Shown here piece by piece: positions 49,624 through 58,539 of a stretch of DNA of 64,000 bases. Source of the DNA: Pseudarthrobacter sp. MM222 (lineage in GTDB: Bacteria; Actinomycetota; Actinomycetes; Actinomycetales; Micrococcaceae); NCBI RefSeq assembly GCF_947090775.1, contig NZ_OX352321.1:4092001-4156000 (forward strand), in the 5' to 3' direction. The notes under the pieces were generated by a model, which saw only the letters and a list, made by a program, of their open reading frames with translations, did not search any database and was not told the DNA's origin. Position 1 is the first letter of the stretch; each line of letters begins with the position of its first letter. The position numbers and the translations under genes were made by a program.

Positions 49624-50520
49624 CTACGCGCCGCGTGGCCTCACTCCCGGCCACACCCAGGGCTCCCGGGGCAGCGTCGCGGGATCGAAGGCGGCGAGCA
49701 CCTGTTCGAGCGGTCCGGCCGGCAGCCCCAGGGAATTAAGCAGCATGTTCCGGACCTGGTCCGCTGTAAGGCCGAGCAGGGCCAGGTCAGCCAGGGTGAC
49801 GGCGCCGTCGCGCTTGGCGAGCCGGGCGCCGTCGGCGTTCACCACGAGGGGCACATGGGCATATTCGGGTGAGGGCATATTCAACAGGGAGGCGAGGTAT
49901 GCCTGACGGGGTGTGGACGGAAGGAGATCATCGCCCCGCACCACCTGGTCGATGCCCTGGCCGGCGTCGTCCACCACTACGGCCAGGTTGTAGGCGGTCA
50001 CGCCGTCGTTGCGCCGAAGCACGAAATCATCCACCACTCCGGTATAACTACCGTGCAGCACATCCTGGACCGTCGCTTCCGTGACGGCGGAACGCAGCCG
50101 GACCGCCGCCGGCCGGACGGCCCGTTTCTGCTCGCGCTCGGCCCCTGTCAGATTCCGGCACGTTCCCGGGTAGGCACCCTGCGGGGCATGCGGCGCAGAC
50201 GGGGCCTCCTGGATCTCCCGCCGCGTGCAGAAGCATTCATAGGTGAGTCCCTCCCTGCTGAGCCGGGCGATTGCGGCCGAGTAGCGGGGACCGCGCTCGG
50301 TCTGGCGGACGACTCCGCCGTCCCAGCTCACGCCGATGGCGGCCAGATCGCGGAGCTGTCCGGCCTCGGCGCCTGCCCGTGCCCGGTCCAGGTCCTCCAC
50401 CCGCATCAGGAAGCGCCTGCCGGTAGAGCGGGCGAACAGCCAGGCCAGGATGGCGGTCCGGAGATTGCCCACATGCAGTTCGCCGGAGGGGCTGGGGGCG
50501 AAGCGGCCGGCAGACGTCAT
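49624..50520 (-). CDS. gluQRS: glutamyl-Q tRNA(Asp) synthetase
   Basis: This 298-residue truncated glutamyl-tRNA synthetase paralogue attaches glutamate to queuosine at position 34 of tRNA-Asp. The HIGH-like motif is FAPSPSGELHVGNLRTA. The zinc site CFCTRREI...YPGTC is visible, and the KMSKS counterpart reads LAKRDGAVTL. It lacks the C-terminal anticodon-binding domain, as expected for the family. The start lies 14 nt from a large inverted-repeat structure (50535-50633). Confidence 0.94.
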   Translation of the reverse strand: MTSAGRFAPSPSGELHVGNLRTAILAWLFARSTGRRFLMRVEDLDRARAGAEAGQLRDLAAIGVSWDGGVVRQTERGPRYSAAIARLSREGLTYECFCTRREIQEAPSAPHAPQGAYPGTCRNLTGAEREQKRAVRPAAVRLRSAVTEATVQDVLHGSYTGVVDDFVLRRNDGVTAYNLAVVVDDAGQGIDQVVRGDDLLPSTPRQAYLASLLNMPSPEYAHVPLVVNADGARLAKRDGAVTLADLALLGLTADQVRNMLLNSLGLPAGPLEQVLAAFDPATLPREPWVWPGVRPRGA

Positions 50521-50534
50521 GGGACCAGCCTATG

Positions 50535-50633
50535 CGGAGCAACACAAGAGCCCCTCAGCTACCGAAGACTTCGGAGAATCCGACGTCGGTGGCTCAGGGG
50601 CTCTTGCCGTGCCGGGCCCGGGGCGTTGCTCCG
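50535..50633. repeat. large nested inverted repeat (possible structured RNA)
   Basis: The outer arms are CGGAGCAAC (50535-50543) and GTTGCTCCG (50625-50633). Inside is a 19-nt stem pairing 50545-50563 with 50588-50606: 17 Watson-Crick pairs, one G-U and one C-C mismatch. The centre holds a small TCGGA/TCCGA hairpin. It fills the gap between gluQRS and the Lrp gene. Either strand could form it as RNA. It is not at the 3' end of any gene, so a plain terminator role does not fit. Confidence 0.7.
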
Positions 50634-50810
50634 GGCCATGGCACTGCGGATGCGGAGAGACGATGCGTGAACAAGTGTCAATCAGCGGCGGGTTCCTTGC
50701 GGGAAGCCTGGTCGGGGGTCCGGGTGGTGTACCGGTGTGCCCGTAGCCTTTCGGGATCCGGCGGTGGCCTTGTCCCTTGTGTTGTCACTACTTCACCAGA
50801 AGCCCTACAG

Positions 50811-50822
50811 TTGGTGCAACAA
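50811..50822. promoter_or_regulatory. possible Lrp-type operator
   Basis: TTGGTGCAACAA has TTG-N-TGCA-N-CAA symmetry. It lies 55 nt before the Lrp/AsnC start, where autoregulation would act. It is short and unproven. Confidence 0.3.
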
Positions 50823-50876
50823 GCGCCGCCGGAAGTAGTCAATCTGATCAATCCGTGGGCAGGCGGCCACCAGGGA

Positions 50877-51344
50877 GTGATCATTTTGCAGGAGCTCGAC
50901 GCCACGGACCGCCGGATTCTGGCCGCCCTCGATGATGATCCGCGGGTGCCGATCATGGTGCTGGCCCAGAAACTGGGGTTGGCGCGCGGAACGGTCCAAT
51001 CCCGCCTGGAACGGATGACGGCGTCGGGGGCCCTCCGGCCGAACAGCAGCCGAGTCCTACCGTCCGCCTTGGGTAGGGGTGTCGCGGCTTCGGTGAGCGC
51101 CGAGCTGGACCAGAGCCACCTGAACGAGGCGATCGCCGCGCTGCGGAACATCCCGGAGGTGCTGGAGTGCCACGCCCCGGCCGGTGACACGGACTTGCTG
51201 ATCCGGGTGGTGGCACGGAGCCCGGACGACCTGTACCGGGTGTCCGAAGAGATCCGGCTCTGCCCCGGGATCCTAAGGACGTCCACGAGCATGTTCCTGC
51301 GCGAAGTCATCCCCTACCGGACCACGGGCCTCCTGGGCGGCTGA
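50877..51344 (+). CDS. Lrp/AsnC-family regulator (first copy)
   Basis: This 155-residue protein has an N-terminal HTH (LDATDRRILAALDDDPRVPIMVLAQKLGLARGTVQSRLERM) and a RAM-like effector domain (VLECHAPAGDTDLLIRVVARSPDDLYRVSEEI). The GTG start is chosen just before the conserved LDATDRR; the frame is open further upstream through the intergenic structure by composition only. It is convergent with the second Lrp gene (21 nt). The target is unknown. Confidence 0.88.
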   Translation: MIILQELDATDRRILAALDDDPRVPIMVLAQKLGLARGTVQSRLERMTASGALRPNSSRVLPSALGRGVAASVSAELDQSHLNEAIAALRNIPEVLECHAPAGDTDLLIRVVARSPDDLYRVSEEIRLCPGILRTSTSMFLREVIPYRTTGLLGG

Positions 51345-51365
51345 TCCGGCCGCGGGGCGTCCGGC

Positions 51366-51821
51366 TTAAACCGGGGGGCCGGTATTGGTCTTGAGGTTCT
51401 TCATCACCAGCGTGGAGGTCAACCGTTCGACGCCGGGCAGCGACGTCAGTTCAGCGTCGTAGAAGCGCTGGTAGGCGGGCAGGTCCTCGGCGATCACCTT
51501 CAGCAGGTAGTCGGGCGAGCCGAACAGCCTCTGCGCCTCCACAATGGTGGGATTGGCCGCCACGCGGTTTTCGAAAATCTCCATCGTGGCGCGGTCAACC
51601 TGCCGCAGCGTCACGAACACGATCGCCTCGAAGCCCAGCCCGAGGGCGGCCGGGTCGATGTCCGCCCGGTAGCCTCGGATCACTCCTGATGCCTCCAGGT
51701 CACGGAGCCTTCGGTGGCATGGCGCAACAGTCAAACCCACTTCTCCGGCGAGCGCAGTGGCAGTCATGCGTCCGTCCTCTTTGAGGTGACGCAAAATATT
51801 CCTGTCAATGTGGTCAATCAC
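51366..51821 (-). CDS. Lrp/AsnC-family regulator (second copy), next to lysE-like gene
   Basis: This 151-residue protein has a canonical HTH (MIDHIDRNILRHLKEDGRMTATALAGEVGLTVAPCHRRLRDLEASGVI) and a RAM domain (VEAQRLFGSPDYLLKVIAEDLPAYQRFYD). It is divergent from the LysE-type exporter gene with 104 nt between, the classic LysG/LysE-like arrangement in which the regulator senses an amino acid and induces export. It is only distantly related to the neighbouring Lrp copy. Confidence 0.93.
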   Translation of the reverse strand: MIDHIDRNILRHLKEDGRMTATALAGEVGLTVAPCHRRLRDLEASGVIRGYRADIDPAALGLGFEAIVFVTLRQVDRATMEIFENRVAANPTIVEAQRLFGSPDYLLKVIAEDLPAYQRFYDAELTSLPGVERLTSTLVMKNLKTNTGPPV

Positions 51822-51925
51822 GCAAGTATTTTACCAAGAGGACGGGTTTTTCGGCGAAAAGAGCGAACACTTCTGGGGCGAATTTGCTTAGAGTTTCTCC
51901 TGTAACCACGTCCAAGGAGCTCTGC

Positions 51926-52582
51926 ATGAATCCCCAGCTTTTCCTCGCCTTTCTGGTCGTCGCCGGAGCCCTTGCCTGCACCCCCGGGGTGGACTGGGCG
52001 TATTCGATCACGGCGGGGCTGAGGCAGCGCAGCTTTGTTCCCGCCATCGCGGGGCTCTGCGGCGGCTATGTGCTGCATACGGTCCTCCTCGTGGCGGGAC
52101 TTGCCGCCCTGCTCACCGGGATCCCGGGGGTGCTGGGCTGGCTGACCGTGGCCGGCGCCGCGTACCTGCTCTGGCTTGGTGGCACCACCATCCGGTCCTG
52201 GCGCGGGGCGAGCTTCGGCGGCAGTCCGGCCGATGCGCCGGCGGCGGCGAACCAGTTCCGGACCTTCGTCCAGGGCATGGGCACCAGCGGCATCAACCCG
52301 AAGGGCCTGCTGTTCTACGTGGCTCTCGTCCCGCAGTTCGTCAGCCCCGAGGCGTCCCTGCCGGTGCCGGTGCAGTCCGGGCTGCTGGGCCTGACGTTCG
52401 TGCTGTTGGTGGCCGTGGTCTACAGCTGCGTGGCACTGCTGGCACGGAAGCTCCTGCATTCCCGGCCGGCGGCGGCCCGGCGCGTGACACTCGCCAGCGG
52501 AATCATCATGGTGGTATTGGGCCTCGTGCTGCTCGCCGAGCAGCTCGGACCGGTGCTGGGCCCCGTCCTGCTGCGCGGCTGA
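51926..52582 (+). CDS. LysE-family amino acid exporter
   Basis: This 218-residue membrane protein has six predicted helices. Family marks are CTPGVDWAYSITAGLRQRSFVPAIAGLCGGYVLH at the N-terminus and GTSGINPKGLLFYVALVPQFV in the middle. It likely exports an amino acid or related small molecule. The ATG follows CCAAGGAGCTCTGC. It is divergent from the second Lrp gene, which likely regulates it. Confidence 0.93.
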   Translation: MNPQLFLAFLVVAGALACTPGVDWAYSITAGLRQRSFVPAIAGLCGGYVLHTVLLVAGLAALLTGIPGVLGWLTVAGAAYLLWLGGTTIRSWRGASFGGSPADAPAAANQFRTFVQGMGTSGINPKGLLFYVALVPQFVSPEASLPVPVQSGLLGLTFVLLVAVVYSCVALLARKLLHSRPAAARRVTLASGIIMVVLGLVLLAEQLGPVLGPVLLRG

Positions 52583-52633
52583 ACTGCTGCGCTAAGCTAC
52601 CGCGCGGCTGAGCGGCCCCGTGTCGGGCGGGGC

Positions 52634-52990
52634 TCACTTGCGCGGCATGTACCACTCGGTGAAGGACGAGGCCCGGCCGTCCGCGGTGAGCTGGATGACC
52701 CAGAGGTTGTCATAGCTGCGGTGGTCGCTTTGGTAGGTGGTGAGGCCCTGCACGAACGCCCGGCCGCCGTCGACGCCCAACAGTTTCCATTCGAACAACC
52801 AGTCACCGGGTTCGTCCCGCGCGGCAAGCCAGCCCTCAACGATCCGCTCCCGCCCGCGCCACGGCTCCGCCTCGTGCGGGCTTGTGAAGTAGACGGCATC
52901 CTCTGTGAACAACGCGCGGATGTCGTCCGGCTCATTCGAGCTCCAGGCCGTGATGTAGTGCTGTATCCAGCGGGCGGCGGCATCTCTCAT
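52634..52990 (-). CDS. SnoaL/NTF2-like protein
   Basis: This 118-residue alpha+beta-barrel protein begins WIQHYITAWSSNEPDDIRALFTEDAVYFTSPHEAEPWRGRERIVEGW and ends GRASSFTEWYMPRK. The family includes polyketide cyclases, isomerases and many orphan proteins; the specific role is unknown. It is convergent with lysE. Confidence 0.88.
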   Translation of the reverse strand: MRDAAARWIQHYITAWSSNEPDDIRALFTEDAVYFTSPHEAEPWRGRERIVEGWLAARDEPGDWLFEWKLLGVDGGRAFVQGLTTYQSDHRSYDNLWVIQLTADGRASSFTEWYMPRK

Positions 52991-53082
52991 GCCTCGTTTG
53001 TACTCCCTGATGCCGGGGCCCGCAAGGGCGGGGCTACCGGGACATGCCGTCTGAGCTGGGACGGAAGCACAGTGGCGCCGGG

Positions 53083-54084
53083 TCAGCCGCCGTCGCCGTC
53101 GGCCGCCCGGCCGTACTCGCGGTCCCAGAGTTCATGCATCTCGGCATCCTTCCGGATCGCCCTTACGGCCTCCAGCTGGGCGGGCTTCCGGCGTTGCCAC
53201 TCCCTCGGGCTCAGCGATTTCCGGCCGTTGTCCAGCAGCAGCAGGGCCCGGTCGGTCAGGGCATCGCTGCGCAGCGTGAAGTCCGTCTTCCGCCGGCGCA
53301 GTACCTCCTGCAGCGCCTCCCGTGCCGCACCGTAATCGCCGAGCCTCCGCAGCGAGCGGGCCCGGACCAGCAGCAGGGCCGCCGAGAGGTCGTCGCCGTT
53401 GAGCAGGCCGTCGGTGTCTGCGGCCACCTCCGCGTCCCGCCCCAGACCCGCCTCGAGGGAGCATCGGGCCAAGGCCATCGGCAGCGATGGCGGCAGTCCT
53501 GCAAGGGCGGCCAGCGCGGCCTCAGTCTGGCCGGTCTCCCGGAGCGAGTGGGACAGTGCGAGGAATACGGCTTCCTCGCTGAACAGCACCGGCACCTCGA
53601 TCCGCTCGGCAACCGCAACCCGGGTGAGCACCCCGGCGAGGTACTCGGAGGCAAAGACGTTCGCGGCGTCGTCGTTCCGGACGGAAAGGCCGCGCTGGAG
53701 CAGTTCGGAGGCGCGCAGGTACCCGCCGTGCGAATACGCCAGCAGCCCGGCCATCAGATAGCAGAGTCCGGCCCAGCCCGGGAACTCCCGGGCCAGTCCG
53801 ATCAGCCGGTCCGGGTCAGTGCTACCGAAAACAGCGGGATGGACGGCCTTCGATGCCTTCCCGGCCGGCCTGCCGGTGACTTTGCCAAGCCGCGGAACCC
53901 CGCCCTCCACGGGCAGCGTGCCTCGGGCCCTCCCGGCCAGGACGTCCGAGACCAGGCCACCCACGCCACCGGCCAGACCGCGCACCGGCGTGCGGATCAG
54001 CGCCTTGCGGAACGGCGTCAGGTCGCGGGCGTCGTGGAACAGGGGAGGCTGCTGGGGGGCGGATTCTCCGGGTCCGGGACTCAT
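53083..54084 (-). CDS. TPR-like repeat protein of unknown function
   Basis: This 333-residue soluble protein has an N-terminal Gly/Ala/Val segment (TPVRGLAGGVGGLVSDVLAGRARG), then helical repeats resembling tetratricopeptides: GYLRASELLQRGLSVRNDDAANVFASEYLAGVL, ETGQTEAALAALAGLPPSLPMALARCSLEAGLGRDAEV, LLVRARSLRRLGDYGAAREALQEVLRRR. It probably mediates protein contacts. It is followed by the DUF456-like membrane gene upstream on the same strand. Confidence 0.75.
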   Translation of the reverse strand: MSPGPGESAPQQPPLFHDARDLTPFRKALIRTPVRGLAGGVGGLVSDVLAGRARGTLPVEGGVPRLGKVTGRPAGKASKAVHPAVFGSTDPDRLIGLAREFPGWAGLCYLMAGLLAYSHGGYLRASELLQRGLSVRNDDAANVFASEYLAGVLTRVAVAERIEVPVLFSEEAVFLALSHSLRETGQTEAALAALAGLPPSLPMALARCSLEAGLGRDAEVAADTDGLLNGDDLSAALLLVRARSLRRLGDYGAAREALQEVLRRRKTDFTLRSDALTDRALLLLDNGRKSLSPREWQRRKPAQLEAVRAIRKDAEMHELWDREYGRAADGDGG

Positions 54085-54145
54085 GCACCCATGCTAGTAG
54101 GCTCCGGGAATTCCGGGGCCCGGTGGAGTCTGAGGTCCGCTTCGC

Positions 54146-54646
54146 CTAGGCTGACGCGGCCACCCAGAGGCCGATTACCCAAGTGCTCGCGGCGAGGCAG
54201 GCCAGGCCAAACTCGACAATCATTCCGAGGCCGGTGGCCTTCAGGGCCGCCCAGCTGGAGGCGACGGCGGTACCGAAAACGCGCGTGCGGTGCAGTTCGC
54301 TGAACAGAAGCCCGGCGGCGAAGCCCACGAACAGCCCCACCACGGGGATGATGAACATCCCCACCACGCCCAGGACCAGACCGGCCACGACCGAACGGCT
54401 GGGAATGCTGTGCTGTTTGAGCTTCCGGCCGGTCAGGACGGCGCTGGCCGCCATTCCGGCCAGGACGAACACGATGCCGACGCCGAACACCACCCATCCC
54501 GTGGTTCCGGCGCCGCCCCAGATCGCCCAGGCCAGCAGGCTGAGGCCGATCAGGAAGCCGCCGGGAAGCACGGGAATAATGGTGCCGGCAACGCCCACGA
54601 GGATGGCCAGCCCGCAGAGGATCGTCACGACAGTCTCGGGGTTCAT
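54146..54646 (-). CDS. DUF456 membrane protein
   Basis: This 166-residue protein has five hydrophobic helices. The DUF456 pattern is visible in GVAGTIIPVLPGGFLIGLSLLAWAIWGG and in RSVVAGLVLGVVGMFIIPVVGLFVGFAAGLLFSELHRTR with its glycine zipper. The function is unknown. It is cotranscribed at most with the TPR-like gene, 61 nt downstream. Confidence 0.88.
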   Translation of the reverse strand: MNPETVVTILCGLAILVGVAGTIIPVLPGGFLIGLSLLAWAIWGGAGTTGWVVFGVGIVFVLAGMAASAVLTGRKLKQHSIPSRSVVAGLVLGVVGMFIIPVVGLFVGFAAGLLFSELHRTRVFGTAVASSWAALKATGLGMIVEFGLACLAASTWVIGLWVAASA

Positions 54647-54703
54647 CGCCCCAGTCTATGGCGGTCTGAGGCGGGCGGGGCTGCCGCCGCAGGCTCGAAC
54701 GAG

Positions 54704-54746
54704 GACGGCGACGCCGCCCCCGCGGAACAGGGGAAGCGTCGCCGTC
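54704..54746 (-). terminator. terminator after malic enzyme
   Basis: 11-bp arms GACGGCGACGC (54704-54714) and complement (54736-54746), with extra CCCC/GGGG pairing inside the loop. It lies 36 nt past the malic enzyme stop. A related GACGGCGA string occurs in the jetB inverted repeat. Confidence 0.6.
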
Positions 54747-54781
54747 GTCGTCCGGTTTCCGGAGGCCTTGTGCTGCGGGGG

Positions 54782-55990
54782 TTACTCTGCCTCGACGGCA
54801 GCGGCAACGGCGGCCGAGACGGCCGGGGCCACGCGCGGATCCAGCGGGCTCGGCACGATGTAGTCCGCGGAGAGTCCATCCTCGGCGAGGGCGGCGATGG
54901 CGCGGGCCGCGGCCAACTTCATCGCCGGGGTGATCCGGCGGGCGCCGGCATCGAGTGCTCCCCGGAAGATTCCGGGGAACGCCAGGACATTGTTGATCTG
55001 GTTCGGGAAGTCGCTACGGCCGGTGGCAACGACCGCCGCGTACCTGCTCGCAACTTCCGGCAGGACTTCGGGATCCGGGTTGGACAGGGCGAAGACGATG
55101 GAGCTGTGGTTCATGAGTTTCAGGTGCTCTTCGGCGAGCTTCGAGGAGGAGACGCCGATGAAGACATCCGCCCCCAGCAGCGCCTCAGCCGGGCCGCCGT
55201 CGACGCCGCGGGGATTGCTGCGCCCGGCGAGCTGGGCCTTCTTGCTGCCCGGATCCGCGGCGATGTCGGCCCGGACCTTGTTGATCACGCCGCGCGAGTC
55301 CAGCAGGACGACGTCGTCCACGCCGGCGGTGAGCAGGATCTCGGCGACCGCGATTCCGGCCGCCCCGGCACCGGAAATAACCACGCGGAGGCTTTCCAGC
55401 TCCCGTCCGGTCACCTTTGCGGCGCCGGTCAGGGCTGCGAGCACCACGACGGCGGTGCCGTGCTGGTCATCGTGCATGACCGGGCAGTCGAGGGCCTCGA
55501 TGAGCTTTTCCTCCAGCTCGAAGCAGCGCGGCGCCGAGACGTCCTCGAGGTTTACGGCCCCGAAGCTCGGGCGCAGCCGGACCAGCGTCTCTACGATCTC
55601 GTCCACGTTGGTGGTGTTGAGCACCAGCGGGATGGAGTCCAGTTCGCCGAAGGCCTTGAACAGGGCGGACTTGCCTTCCATCACGGGAAGTGACGCGCTG
55701 GCACCGATGTCTCCGAGGCCCAGGACGGCCGTGCCGTCACTGACCACGACGACGAGCCGCTGGGCCCAGGTGAGGGTCTTGGCCAGCTCCGGGTCGGCCG
55801 CAATGGCGCGGCTGACCTGCGCGACGCCCGGCGTGTAGGCAATCGATAGGTCGCGCTTGCTGGACAGCGGGACGGTGCTGGAAATCGAGAGCTTGCCACC
55901 CTGGTGGGACGCGAAGATCTCCTCGTCGCTGAGCGGAGCTACCGGCTCAGCGGGGGAAGTCGAATCGGGAATGATCGTTTCAATGGACAC
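54782..55990 (-). CDS. NAD(P)-dependent malic enzyme
   Basis: This 402-residue short bacterial malic enzyme decarboxylates malate to pyruvate with reduction of NAD(P). Motifs are SIAYTPGVAQVSRAI, VVSDGTAVLGLGDIGASASLPVMEGKSALFK (substrate and metal), CPVMHDDQHGTAVVVLAALTGAAKV (Mg ligands) and the Rossmann VVISGAGAAGIAVAEILL. There is no phosphotransacetylase domain. With acs nearby it could feed pyruvate or NADPH during growth on C2 compounds, but it is not in that operon. Confidence 0.95.
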   Translation of the reverse strand: MSIETIIPDSTSPAEPVAPLSDEEIFASHQGGKLSISSTVPLSSKRDLSIAYTPGVAQVSRAIAADPELAKTLTWAQRLVVVVSDGTAVLGLGDIGASASLPVMEGKSALFKAFGELDSIPLVLNTTNVDEIVETLVRLRPSFGAVNLEDVSAPRCFELEEKLIEALDCPVMHDDQHGTAVVVLAALTGAAKVTGRELESLRVVISGAGAAGIAVAEILLTAGVDDVVLLDSRGVINKVRADIAADPGSKKAQLAGRSNPRGVDGGPAEALLGADVFIGVSSSKLAEEHLKLMNHSSIVFALSNPDPEVLPEVASRYAAVVATGRSDFPNQINNVLAFPGIFRGALDAGARRITPAMKLAAARAIAALAEDGLSADYIVPSPLDPRVAPAVSAAVAAAVEAE

Positions 55991-56284
55991 GTCGTTGTCT
56001 CCTGGGGCTCACCGTGGGCGCACGGCTCAGGGAAGCTCAAGCATAAGAATGCTCAAGTTGGGCTGGGAGGGTCGGGCTGCGGCCCAGGGATGGCGGGCCG
56101 GCAGTGAAGCTCTCCGTGAAGTGCTGGCGGCGGGGCCGCTCCGGTTCTGCCATGGTAAAACAAGCAGCCGCCCACGCTGGTCTCAATAACCAGACGTAGG
56201 CTCGTGGTGAAACGTTTCTTCGCACATTCAAGTGAGCTAGCTCACCGAAAAGGGGAACGATTTCCCCCTGCTGGTCTAGACCGG

Positions 56285-56977
56285 TTACGCGCCTCCGCGC
56301 GGGCCTGAGAGGAGGGCGCACGCTTGTTTCAGGTCTTCCTCCGCCTCGAACAAGGAGAGGCGGCGGGAACGGACGGACTGCACCAGTCCGGTGACGGTCA
56401 GCAGCAGCACCCGGGAGGTGCCGGCGCTGCCGCTGACGGCCGTGACAGCCTGTTCCGCCAGTGAGTCGATCTCGCGCAGCAGCCGGGTGGTGTCCGAGCC
56501 CTTCACGTAGACAGCTTTGCTGAGACACTGCTCAACGGCCGGCTGCATGAGGCGCATGTGGAAGATCTCCATCGCCACCGCGACCAGGGCGTGCGTCCGG
56601 GCCGGACCGATTGGTCCGGCGGCAGCCGGGTGGTCCGCGGGCCGCGGGCCGGCCGGGGAGTCCCCGGCGGGAATACGCGCACGGGTGCCAGCCCGGGTCC
56701 GCGCCGACGCGGCTGCGCGCGCCTCCTCCGGGGCGTGTAACTCTGCCAGCTGCTTGCGGTACAGCGCGAGGACCAGCTGGGTGGGCGAGGGAAAGTACCG
56801 GTAGAGGGTCCCCAGTGGAACATCGGCCTGGGCCGCAACTTCGGAGAGGATCACGGAGTCCAGGCCCTTGCGGGCGTATCCGGCGGCCACGTCGAGGATC
56901 CGGGTGTATCGCAGCCGCTGCCTGGGCAGGGTGGGGGGAGGCGCCATCGGTGGAAGATCTGAGTGGTTTTCAGGCAT
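56285..56977 (-). CDS. TetR-family transcriptional regulator
   Basis: About 230 residues, with the N-terminal HTH RYTRILDVAAGYARKGLDSVILSEVAAQADVPLGTLYRYFPSPTQLVLALYR. The central part is Ala/Arg/Pro-rich with low complexity, then helical ligand domain segments (ALVAVAMEIFHMRLMQPAVEQCL, LLLTVTGLVQSVRSRRLSLFEAEEDL). The start is uncertain: MPENHSDLPP at 56977 or MAPPPTL at 56947, neither with a good site. It follows the MFS gene by 149 nt on the same strand. Confidence 0.85.
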   Translation of the reverse strand: MPENHSDLPPMAPPPTLPRQRLRYTRILDVAAGYARKGLDSVILSEVAAQADVPLGTLYRYFPSPTQLVLALYRKQLAELHAPEEARAAASARTRAGTRARIPAGDSPAGPRPADHPAAAGPIGPARTHALVAVAMEIFHMRLMQPAVEQCLSKAVYVKGSDTTRLLREIDSLAEQAVTAVSGSAGTSRVLLLTVTGLVQSVRSRRLSLFEAEEDLKQACALLSGPRGGA

Positions 56978-57126
56978 CAGCAACGTTCCGGGGGTCGGTA
57001 TTCTCGGCAGCCGGGGGGTTCCTCCGCAGCGCTGCCGCGGCAATTCCCGACCACTATACGGTACCGCCGCAGGCCCCCGGCGCATCAGCGCGGGACCCGG
57101 CGGAGCACAGCTAGGGGATCGCGCGC

Positions 57127-58437
57127 TCAGTCAACGCCCTTGATTTTGACGACGAAAACTGCGCCCAGAAGTCCGATCACGGCAGCCGCCACGTAGAGCG
57201 AAACATAGCCGCCCCACAGAGCAACGAATGGAAACGCGATCAGCGGTGCGAGCACCTGAGGCAGCGAGTTCGCGATGTTGAGCACACCGAGGTCCTTGCC
57301 GCGGCTCAGCGCCCTGGGCAACACCTCGGTTATCAACGCGAAGTCCACTGCAAGGTAGCAGCCGAAGCCGATCCCGAGTACGGAGGCGCCGATCAGGGCA
57401 CCGGTCCAGGTCGGGGCGACGGCCAGGATGAGCGAGGCCGCGGCGATGATGCCCGAAGAGATAATGACCAGCGGCTTCCGTTTGCCCATCCGGTCGCTCA
57501 GCCGCCCGCCGACCACGCTGGTAATGATGACCATGAGCGCGTACAACCCGGTAAGGACCAGCACGCCGAACTCCGGTTCGATGCCCTGGGTCTCCTTCAC
57601 ATGGACGGCGTCCTTGAGGAAGAACAGCAGGTAGAGCGTGACCATATGGTTGCCGATGTTGACCAGCAAGCGCGTCAGCCATGCCCAGGCAAAGTCCGGG
57701 TACAGCACCGGGGAGACCCAGAAGCTTTTAGCGAAGCCGGCCAGGCTGAACGCCGGACGGACCTCCGAGGGCAGCGGGACGTCGTCGTTCTTGAAGAAAT
57801 AGAGCACGACGCCGGCGAGCAGCGCCGCCGCGCAGATGAAGTACCCGGCGGCAAAGTTTCCCGTGACGGCGGCAGCGATCACGGCACCGATCAGGATCCC
57901 GACGGTCTGGCCCATGGCGGCCAGCCCGCCCACCGTGCCGCGCTGCCGGACCGGCACCCGGTCCGGGATTGCGGCGGTAATGGCGGCATAGGCGCCGTTG
58001 CAACCGACCTGGACAAAGCACCACAGCAGCGTCATGACAGCGACGTTGGGCGCCCCGGCAAGCGCGATCAAGGCTGCGGCGCCGAGCACCGCCCCAAAGA
58101 CCACCCACGGCACGCGGCGGCCCAACCGGGACGTGGTGCGGTCGCTGAAGGCTCCGAACAAGGGATTGGCCACGAGCGATACGGCGGCGCCCGCGCCGGT
58201 CACGAGTGCAAGGATGGCTTCCTTGTCTTCTTCACTGAACGCGGCCGCCTGCTGTGCGAGCAGAACCTGGAGCGGGCCGAAGAACGCCGCATTGATGCCG
58301 AGGTTTACAAGAACCACGCCCGCGGTCCAGACCGGGCGGACGCGCCGCTCCGGCTCCGCGAGGGACACTGCCATCGCCCCGCCAGGAGCTGCGACGGCAG
58401 GATCCGGAGCCGCTCCCGGCGTTTCGGACAGGCTCAT
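57127..58437 (-). CDS. MFS transporter (sugar transporter-like, SLC45/GPH-like)
   Basis: This 436-residue permease has about twelve helices. The loop 2-3 motif NPLFGAFSDRTTSRLGRRVPWVVFG and its second-half counterpart GGRLSDRMGKRKPLVIISSG are typical of MFS and the sugar:cation GPH-like group. QVGCNGAYAAITAAIPDRVPVRQRGTVGG fits sucrose-type MFS. It likely imports a sugar or glycoside. It is divergent from rraA. Confidence 0.9.
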   Translation of the reverse strand: MSLSETPGAAPDPAVAAPGGAMAVSLAEPERRVRPVWTAGVVLVNLGINAAFFGPLQVLLAQQAAAFSEEDKEAILALVTGAGAAVSLVANPLFGAFSDRTTSRLGRRVPWVVFGAVLGAAALIALAGAPNVAVMTLLWCFVQVGCNGAYAAITAAIPDRVPVRQRGTVGGLAAMGQTVGILIGAVIAAAVTGNFAAGYFICAAALLAGVVLYFFKNDDVPLPSEVRPAFSLAGFAKSFWVSPVLYPDFAWAWLTRLLVNIGNHMVTLYLLFFLKDAVHVKETQGIEPEFGVLVLTGLYALMVIITSVVGGRLSDRMGKRKPLVIISSGIIAAASLILAVAPTWTGALIGASVLGIGFGCYLAVDFALITEVLPRALSRGKDLGVLNIANSLPQVLAPLIAFPFVALWGGYVSLYVAAAVIGLLGAVFVVKIKGVD

Positions 58438-58539
58438 GGTTGTTCTCCCGGGACTGGTGGCTCAGGCTGATGGACGGTCTGGGGCCAGACTATCGTGGGG
58501 ACCACGATCCGCATCCTATTTCTCGTCAAAGGAGCACCA

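Noticed and set aside
50535..50633. Ordinary Rho-independent terminator
   Set aside because: No gene ends here on either strand, and the structure is much longer than the window's other terminators and has no T-tract.
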